NCBI GenBank assembly: GCA_028277545.1
Contig: JANQGB010001333.1
Span: 1 to 6,123, forward strand
DNA length: 6,123 bases
Direction: 5' to 3'
Source: Phycisphaerae bacterium
GTDB taxonomy: Bacteria > Planctomycetota > Phycisphaerae > UBA1845
The notes under the pieces are model-generated. The model was not told the DNA's origin, did no database searches, and saw only the letters and a list, made by a program, of their open reading frames with translations. How positions within the stretch are numbered: position 1 is the first letter of the stretch; the number at the start of each line of letters is the position of its first letter. This document shows positions 1 to 5,027 of this stretch, piece by piece. Position numbers and translations under genes: made by a program.

Positions 1-555
<555 letters not shown>

Positions 556-662
556 CGGGCACATTGTAAGTCCGCCCGCCGATCTTCACCACCACTCGAA
601 GTAAGTAGATGTACGGTCTGAACGGCCTGTCCGATGGAGACCAACCTCTGGAGACGATGATC

Positions 663-681
663 CGGCAGGCCGCCGCTGCCG
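663..681 (-). terminator. stem-loop directly after the stop codon of the 682-1998 gene
   Basis: The arms CGGCAG (663-668) and CTGCCG (676-681) pair perfectly around a 7-nt GC-rich loop. The hairpin abuts the TGA stop at 682-684, read on the minus strand. No T-tract follows, so it is not a classical intrinsic terminator. It may protect or attenuate the transcript between the two minus-strand genes, or be a chance result of high GC. The rest of the 556-681 gap shows no promoter that I can support. Confidence 0.25.
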
Positions 682-1998
682 TCAGCGGACGGGCGTCTTG
701 AGGTACACCCTGCGCTCCCTCCCCACCGGCGGCCCGGTGATCGGCAGACCGGGGAAGTCCCGTTTCAGCAGGGTTCGCATCCGCCGCATAACCGAACCGT
801 CCTGCGCCATGGACAGGTACGGGCGAACGTGCTTTTCGTCGTCGAAGACCGCATACCAGGTATCGTCAGGCTTGGTCGTCGAGGCGCCGAACCTCAATGG
901 GTGCGTAGCCATGACCGCCCGCCCGGAAGCAGCATCAACGCCGACCAGGTGCAGGGCTCCCTCGTCGTCCACCCCGGCCAGCTCAAAGGCGACTACGTCG
1001 CCGTACCGCAACGTCAACTTGGTGCGGCGCAGCGGCCCCTTGGTCGGCCACCACACCTCCGGGTCCGCCTCATGCTTCGCCACGACAGTGCCGTTAAGCA
1101 GCAGCCGCCGGAAGCTCCCGCGAGCCCGGTAATGCAGCATCACTTCCCGGCCCTTCCCCCAGAACTCCGGCCCCATTCCGGTGAGTATCGCGGTTCGCTC
1201 AGAGTCCAGGTCTATTGAGCCGGTTATGGTCAACGAATCGATTTCGACCTTGTTGTTGACCGCGCCGGCCATCATGACCATCACCGCTGGACTTACGTCA
1301 CGGTGACGCGTCTGCCCCTCCATGGTCCTCGGCTTATCCGTGGTCGTCAGAGTGGCTCGCAACTGCCCGGCGTCGAGCGACAAGGCACCCTCCTGAAGCC
1401 CGTCGTCGAACCGGATATCCCAGATGCGCTCCAGCGACTGCTCCTTGCTGGCCAGTTCCATCCAGTCAGTGGAAGAATGATGCTCCATCTTGCCGAAATG
1501 CAGCAACCCTACCGCCCGTGAGCCGTCGTATCGTTCGATCGCTGGGTCAACAAGCCCCAACTCCAGGAAGTGGCTCGAGCGGAACGATCCCGACACGCGA
1601 CAACCGCCCGACTCCAGTGGCAACAGGTAGACGATCCGCGAGACGCCGATGCCTTGACCGTACAGCCTGCCCCCGCTGACCAGCCACTGGTTGGATATTA
1701 CACCGAAGCCGGTCAGCTCAGCAGGATCGTCAAAGTCGAGGCGTGCGCGTGCCGGCACCACACCAGCCTGCCGGTCGGCCGGCGGACCGATCTCCACTCC
1801 CGGGCCAAATAACGACCGGAGCCGCTCCAGGCGTTCTTCGAGCGGCAGAAGCGACTTGGCAGGTTCCGCCCACGCCGCCGGCTGAGCAGGCGAAATGGGT
1901 TGCGCCGCCACGGCACTCGGAGCGCAGCCGCCGGTCGCAAAGCCGACAAGCGCAGCTACACACATAAGAGCCCCGATTCGCTGCAAATCTCGAAGCAT
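682..1998 (-). CDS. exported two-module beta-rich protein of unknown function (possible lipoprotein)
   Basis: I do not recognise a named family for this 438-residue protein. The start at 1998 was chosen because AGAGG sits 5 nt upstream and the product then opens with a signal sequence: MLRDLQR, a hydrophobic stretch at about 8-22, then GGCAPSAVAAQP. C25 could be lipidated, but T22 at position -3 makes the lipobox poor. Cleavage by signal peptidase I after AVAA (about 31-32) is an alternative. A Pro/Ala-rich spacer with a short charged helix (LEERLERLRSLF, 53-64) follows. Module 1 (about 86-262) runs from LDFDDPAELTGFGV through WLVSGGRLYGQG to VNNKVEIDSLTITGSI, in the style of concanavalin-like jelly rolls in secreted planctomycete proteins. 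Module 2 (about 280-395) contains REVMLHYRARGSFRRLLLNGTV and LRYGDVVAFELAGVDDEG, like a beta-sandwich binding domain. No catalytic motif is recognised. The frame stays open to 2316, but that extension looks non-coding (Arg/Pro/Cys-rich, no signal). Carbohydrate or surface binding is only a guess. Confidence 0.85.
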   Translation of the reverse strand: MLRDLQRIGALMCVAALVGFATGGCAPSAVAAQPISPAQPAAWAEPAKSLLPLEERLERLRSLFGPGVEIGPPADRQAGVVPARARLDFDDPAELTGFGVISNQWLVSGGRLYGQGIGVSRIVYLLPLESGGCRVSGSFRSSHFLELGLVDPAIERYDGSRAVGLLHFGKMEHHSSTDWMELASKEQSLERIWDIRFDDGLQEGALSLDAGQLRATLTTTDKPRTMEGQTRHRDVSPAVMVMMAGAVNNKVEIDSLTITGSIDLDSERTAILTGMGPEFWGKGREVMLHYRARGSFRRLLLNGTVVAKHEADPEVWWPTKGPLRRTKLTLRYGDVVAFELAGVDDEGALHLVGVDAASGRAVMATHPLRFGASTTKPDDTWYAVFDDEKHVRPYLSMAQDGSVMRRMRTLLKRDFPGLPITGPPVGRERRVYLKTPVR

Positions 1999-2003
1999 GG
2001 GAA

Positions 2004-2008
2004 CCTCT
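2004..2008 (-). promoter_or_regulatory. ribosome binding site fixing the start at 1998
   Basis: Read on the minus strand, AGAGG lies 5 nt before ATG 1998-1996. It decides the start in favour of the signal-peptide-bearing product over the longer open frame reaching 2316. Confidence 0.6.
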
Positions 2009-2123
2009 GAAAACCGCCTGACTCGCCTACCCTGCCGGCGACTGTGAGGAAACGTAACCGACGGGACGCACGCCCGTGACCACGCATCGCGAGCCCGCTC
2101 GGCCTCATGCGGTAAGGGCCAAA

Positions 2124-2138
2124 AGTCCTTGTGGGACT
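2124..2138. repeat. inverted repeat AGTCC-N5-GGACT, possible operator
   Basis: Perfect 5-bp arms AGTCC (2124-2128) and GGACT (2134-2138) flank TTGTG. The repeat lies where transcription would start (about 2134) if the minus-strand promoter-like pair at 2141-2170 is real. That is a common place for a repressor site, or for a small 5'-end hairpin in the transcript. The arms are short, so chance is possible. Confidence 0.3.
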
Positions 2139-2140
2139 GC

Positions 2141-2170
2141 ATCTTACACCAATCCTGCCGGAGACGACAA
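2141..2170 (-). promoter_or_regulatory. candidate sigma-70-like promoter for the 682-1998 gene
   Basis: On the minus strand, TTGTCG (2170-2165) is separated by 18 nt from TAAGAT (2146-2141). Each hexamer matches 4 of 6 consensus bases, and TG immediately precedes the -10-like box. The implied 5' leader is about 136 nt. The same TTGTCG-N18 layout occurs on the other strand before the divergent gene, which adds some weight. Matches of this quality can arise by chance in 571 bp. Confidence 0.3.
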
Positions 2171-2320
2171 CGCCGCGTGTTGGTGCGGCAGGGCCTTATT
2201 GTGGATCTGGGAGGACGGACGGCTGCCAGATTCGACCGTACCGCAGTCGGCGGTCGGACTCCAGCGCAGCAGCCGGCAGGCATGAGCTCCGAAGCACTGC
2301 CCGCCATCCTCGTCAAGTAT

Positions 2321-2337
2321 CACTGATCATCACAGTG
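2321..2337. repeat. inverted repeat CACTG-N7-CAGTG
   Basis: The arms CACTG (2321-2325) and CAGTG (2333-2337) are perfect around ATCATCA. The palindrome TGATCA (2324-2329) overlaps the left arm. The site lies near the middle of the divergent region, between the two candidate promoters, and could be a regulator site. Its arms are short, so support is weak. Confidence 0.2.
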
Positions 2338-2460
2338 CCTATCGTGCTGGCCTCGGGCATCTCGGCCGGTGCCTGTAAAGCATTAACTGGTCTGCAGCGG
2401 ACAGGCGAGACGGGCGATGATCCCCACGCCCGCGATGGACCAGTCGGAGCCCTGCATGAC

Positions 2461-2490
2461 TTGTCGCAGGATGGGGACAGCGTGTAGTAT
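2461..2490 (+). promoter_or_regulatory. candidate sigma-70-like promoter for the 2570-4825 gene
   Basis: TTGTCG (2461-2466) is followed after 18 nt by TAGTAT (2485-2490), each matching 4 of 6 consensus bases, with TG directly before the -10-like box. The start would fall near 2497, giving a leader of about 73 nt. The spacing and -35 hexamer are the same as in the minus-strand candidate at 2141-2170. It is a prediction by eye only. Confidence 0.3.
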
Positions 2491-2499
2491 GAGGCCGTT

Positions 2500-2519
2500 T
2501 CTGAGACAACTCTGACAAC
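2500..2519 (+). repeat. imperfect tandem repeat just downstream of the candidate start site
   Basis: TCTGAGACAAC (2500-2510) is followed directly by TCTGACAAC (2511-2519), the same unit with two bases missing. It would lie at about +4 to +23 of the predicted lipoprotein transcript. It could be a direct-repeat regulator site or a simple duplication. Confidence 0.3.
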
Positions 2520-2555
2520 AAGGTGAACCAGCAACAGCCCAAGACGTCACAGATT

Positions 2556-2560
2556 GGAGG
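2556..2560 (+). promoter_or_regulatory. ribosome binding site for the 2570-4825 gene
   Basis: GGAGG lies 9 nt before ATG 2570-2572. It supports this start, which gives a clean N-terminal signal sequence. Confidence 0.7.
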
Positions 2561-2569
2561 CGCTGCGCC

Positions 2570-4825
2570 ATGAGACACCACACTGCGAGATCACTGGTCA
2601 TCGGGATGTGCTTAACTTCTTTTCTGGTGTTGTCCTGCACGAGCGGAACCGGCGGTGGCGGCGCCGTCGTCAGCCAGTTCACGATAGGGGGTACGACGTA
2701 TACGGTGACGCTGACCGGACTCACCGCATTCAGCGTCCGAGCCAACGACCAGCCCGTACGTCAAGATGGGCAGGCCACGATCTTCGTGGGGACGCCCAGC
2801 GATCAGCCGGCTAGCGGAGCGCTCGTACTGGCCAGCAGCCAAGTCGGCTTTCGCCCGCTAGACGGGGGAAAATGGGCGTCTACTGCACAGGGCGTAACCG
2901 GGACGGCCAGCGTCGCCGTCTCCATAGATGACGCCTTGTCCGAGACTCCGTGCGACACGGGCACCAACCTCGGGGCGTTTGAGTTGATCTTCGATGGTGG
3001 GTCTGTGACCGTGGTGAATCCGTCACTGGCGTTGTCACCATCCGCCTTGAGAGAAGCTATCACTGGCTCATTCACCCTCTGCCTTTCGGTCACAGCCGAT
3101 GTGGACGTCAATCTGACCATCGAAGGATTCGACGTGGAGTTCGGCCCCGCTGAGCCCGGCGGCGAAGGTGAGGGCGAAGGTGAAGGGGAAGGCGAGGGGG
3201 AGGGTGAGGGTGAAGGCGAAGGTGAAGGTGAGGGGAAAGGCGAGGGCGAGGGGGAAGGCGAGGGTGAGGATGAATCGACAATGGCCGAGATCACCCACGT
3301 CGAGACGATTACTCGCATTATCGATGATGAGGACTTCCCCGACTGGGACCCCGAAGACGGCGAGGTCGAGATCGACGTGCTGATTTCCAACATAGAAGGC
3401 TCGCGAATCGCCTTCGTAGAGGGGCCGCGGTACGGAGGAGCGGACACCAGAAACCTGTACGTAACCGACGCTGATGGCGGCAACCGCGTCGATCTCACGC
3501 CGTCGATTCATCCGGACTCGGTGGGCGCCTGGAACGGCTTGTCCATGAACGACGACGGCTCGCGCGTGTTCTTCATGTCGCAAGACGTTAATTCTCCTGG
3601 CGGCGGGCACAGCATCTTCTACTGTGACGTGGAGGCCCGCACGTGCGACGTGGCCGTAAGAGATATCGATAACGCGGGATATCAAAAGGTGTTTGTGCCC
3701 AACGGTGCTGGCACACGGGTCTTCTTCCGCTATCACACCGGACAGTTTGGCGAGGACTCTGCCAACGTTGGTATCTTCTTCGCCGATGTCGGTGGCGCGC
3801 CGACCAAGCTCATTGGACTGAACGAGGTTACGGAGTTCAACGACGTGCTGCTGCTGGATTTGATTGACGTCTCCGCCAGTAGCGAGACCGTCCTGTTTGT
3901 CTACGGTGGATGGGGACAAGGCGGCGCCGGAACGACGCTGCCGGAGCAGTTCTGGACGGGAGGCACCGGCTCCGGCCCCACACGGATACCCAATGAAGAG
4001 CACGACTATGTTTTCGATATTCAGGACATGCCCTATCGCATAGTCGATGCCGAGGGCAGCCACGCCCTGTACGTGTGTAAGAACCAGGGGGAGAACGAGC
4101 AGATCCATTGGCTGGACCTCAGCAACGGCACCAAGACACTCATCACAGAGGGCGACGCCAGGTATACGTCGGTATCACCGCAAGGCGATCTCGCCCTGAT
4201 CCACGCCGGCGACCACAACATGACGCTGGTCAACCGTTCTACCGGAGAGCGACGCGACACTTACGGCGACACGGACTTCGACCTGCCGTGGTGGTTCTAC
4301 CACGTTACCGACCTGTCCAGCGGCGGGCAGCGCTACTTCACGGCCGGTCGGCAAGCTGGCGGGTCACAGGCCAGGTACGCCGAGGTACACCGGGTGGATC
4401 TGGTCAATCCGGACTACAGCCAGGCGCCGCAGGTAACCGCCATCGAATTCAGTGCTGCCTCACTGGCCATGGAAGATGAACCCACGACTGATTTCGTAGT
4501 CCGCGCGACCGTCACCGACGCCCAGGGGCCAGCCAACATCGACTGGGTCGAGTTGGACCTGCTGATTGACGGGCTGGCCGATCCGAATTGGCTGGACAGT
4601 GACCCGGTCCGAGGCTCGGCAATCATGTACGACAACGGGGAAGAAGCAGGCGACGTGACAGCCGGTGACGGGATTTTCACGAACAACCGGCTGGAACCGG
4701 TTCCCGACAGCAACTTCTTCGAGCGTTTTTCGCTGCCCAGTGAGGTGGTGCTGCGGGTGATGGTCAAGGACGTCGATGGCAACTACACATTCGCCGACAC
4801 GGTGCTGCCGCTGAGCGAGGGCTAG
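2570..4825 (+). CDS. modular lipoprotein: N-terminal beta domain, Gly-Glu linker, PD40/TolB-like propeller, choice-of-anchor X-like C-terminus
   Basis: This is a 751-residue secreted protein, probably membrane-anchored. The N-terminus (MRHHTARSLVIGMCLTSFLVLSC) is a signal peptide with a lipobox-like VLSC ending at C23, followed by a flexible SGTGGGG. Residues about 33-192 form a beta-rich domain (FTIGGTTYTVTLTG...) with C128 and C171; I do not recognise its family. Residues 198-233 are 18 Gly-X units, 17 of them Gly-Glu and one Gly-Lys (K223). An acidic stretch continues to about 269. Residues about 278-615 carry repeated propeller-strand motifs (SRIAFVEG, NLYVTDADGGNRVDLT, DDGSRVFFMSQ, GTRVFFRYHTG, GSHALYVCKN, GDLALIHAG), as in TolB/PD40 proteins. 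Residues about 620-751 (VRATVTDAQG, GDVTAGDGIFT at 694-704, VMVKDVDGNYTF) match the pattern of choice-of-anchor X/Ig-like domains. No enzyme motif is seen. A binding or structural role at the cell surface is inferred. The gene has a good Shine-Dalgarno sequence and appears monocistronic. Confidence 0.9.
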   Translation: MRHHTARSLVIGMCLTSFLVLSCTSGTGGGGAVVSQFTIGGTTYTVTLTGLTAFSVRANDQPVRQDGQATIFVGTPSDQPASGALVLASSQVGFRPLDGGKWASTAQGVTGTASVAVSIDDALSETPCDTGTNLGAFELIFDGGSVTVVNPSLALSPSALREAITGSFTLCLSVTADVDVNLTIEGFDVEFGPAEPGGEGEGEGEGEGEGEGEGEGEGEGEGKGEGEGEGEGEDESTMAEITHVETITRIIDDEDFPDWDPEDGEVEIDVLISNIEGSRIAFVEGPRYGGADTRNLYVTDADGGNRVDLTPSIHPDSVGAWNGLSMNDDGSRVFFMSQDVNSPGGGHSIFYCDVEARTCDVAVRDIDNAGYQKVFVPNGAGTRVFFRYHTGQFGEDSANVGIFFADVGGAPTKLIGLNEVTEFNDVLLLDLIDVSASSETVLFVYGGWGQGGAGTTLPEQFWTGGTGSGPTRIPNEEHDYVFDIQDMPYRIVDAEGSHALYVCKNQGENEQIHWLDLSNGTKTLITEGDARYTSVSPQGDLALIHAGDHNMTLVNRSTGERRDTYGDTDFDLPWWFYHVTDLSSGGQRYFTAGRQAGGSQARYAEVHRVDLVNPDYSQAPQVTAIEFSAASLAMEDEPTTDFVVRATVTDAQGPANIDWVELDLLIDGLADPNWLDSDPVRGSAIMYDNGEEAGDVTAGDGIFTNNRLEPVPDSNFFERFSLPSEVVLRVMVKDVDGNYTFADTVLPLSEG
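3161..3268 (+). repeat. 18-unit in-frame hexanucleotide repeat (GGNGAR) encoding a Gly-Glu linker
   Basis: There are eighteen consecutive 6-nt units coding Gly-Glu, except unit 13, which reads GGGAAA (Gly-Lys). Glycine codons are GGC 7, GGT 7, GGG 4 and GGA 0. Glutamate codons are GAA 8 and GAG 9. A diverged 19th unit (GATGAA, Asp-Glu) follows. The repeat separates the N-terminal domain from the propeller and should act as an extended, strongly negative spacer. Confidence 0.95.
3185..3210 (+). other. G-quadruplex-type motif within the Gly-Glu repeat
   Basis: On the coding strand, G-runs of 4, 5, 3 and 3 bases (3185-3188, 3196-3200, 3202-3204, 3208-3210) are separated by loops of 7, 1 and 3 nt. 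This satisfies the usual G3+N1-7 rule. A near-match with one 8-nt loop lies at 3232-3264. It may be only a by-product of Gly-Glu coding at high GC. Confidence 0.45.
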
Positions 4826-4938
4826 TCGACAGCGACCGGCGGCCCGTAACACGTTGAATCGTCCGCCGCGCTGGTCTACAACCCGGAGACTGCGGCCGAC
4901 GTTTTCCGTGCGCCGATCAGTAGCTGCAGACAGCGGCA

Positions 4939-4954
4939 CCGTGCTTCGGCACGG
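4939..4954 (+). terminator. UUCG-capped hairpin after the lipoprotein gene
   Basis: A perfect 6-bp stem CCGTGC/GCACGG closes a TTCG tetraloop with a C-G closing pair, a very stable RNA fold. It lies 114 nt after the stop at 4825 and 73 nt before the start at 5028. The palindrome TGGCGCCA follows at 4964-4971. There is no T-tract, so it is more likely a Rho-assisted 3' end or stability element than a classical intrinsic terminator. The fold is symmetric and would also form on the opposite strand. The rest of 4826-5027 shows no gene. Confidence 0.4.
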
Positions 4955-5027
4955 GACCGCGCCTGGCGCCAGTGCGACAACCCCCGCACCCCGCCCGGCG
5001 TGGCAGAACGGGTGCTGCAGCGGGCTA

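Larger units (their letters stand above)
1999..2569. other. 571-bp divergent intergenic region
   Basis: This region separates the minus-strand exported-protein gene from the plus-strand lipoprotein gene. The short open frames in it lack a good start and ribosome binding site, or have Arg/Pro/Ser-rich non-coding-like composition. It contains the two ribosome binding sites at its ends, two promoter-like pairs pointing outward, two small inverted repeats and one tandem repeat, each listed separately. I see no tRNA, recognised riboswitch or mobile-element end in it. Confidence 0.7.

Noticed and set aside
1999..2316. N-terminal extension of the 682-1998 gene by 106 codons
   Set aside because: The extra residues are rich in Arg, Pro and Cys with no domain and would bury the signal peptide. 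The ATG at 1998 has a good Shine-Dalgarno sequence.
3161..3268. Possible CRISPR-like or mobile repeat array
   Set aside because: The units are contiguous 6-mers without spacers, in frame within a clear coding region, and vary only at synonymous positions apart from one Lys codon.
2803..3498. 231-codon minus-strand frame with a long Ser-Pro repeat
   Set aside because: The Ser-Pro repeat is the complement of the Gly-Glu codons in another frame. The plus-strand gene has a ribosome binding site, signal peptide and domains.
3068..4108. 346-codon open frame on the minus strand
   Set aside because: It is antisense to the lipoprotein gene. Its odd alternating hydrophobic tract is the reverse reading of the Gly-Glu repeat, and no start signal or domain supports it.
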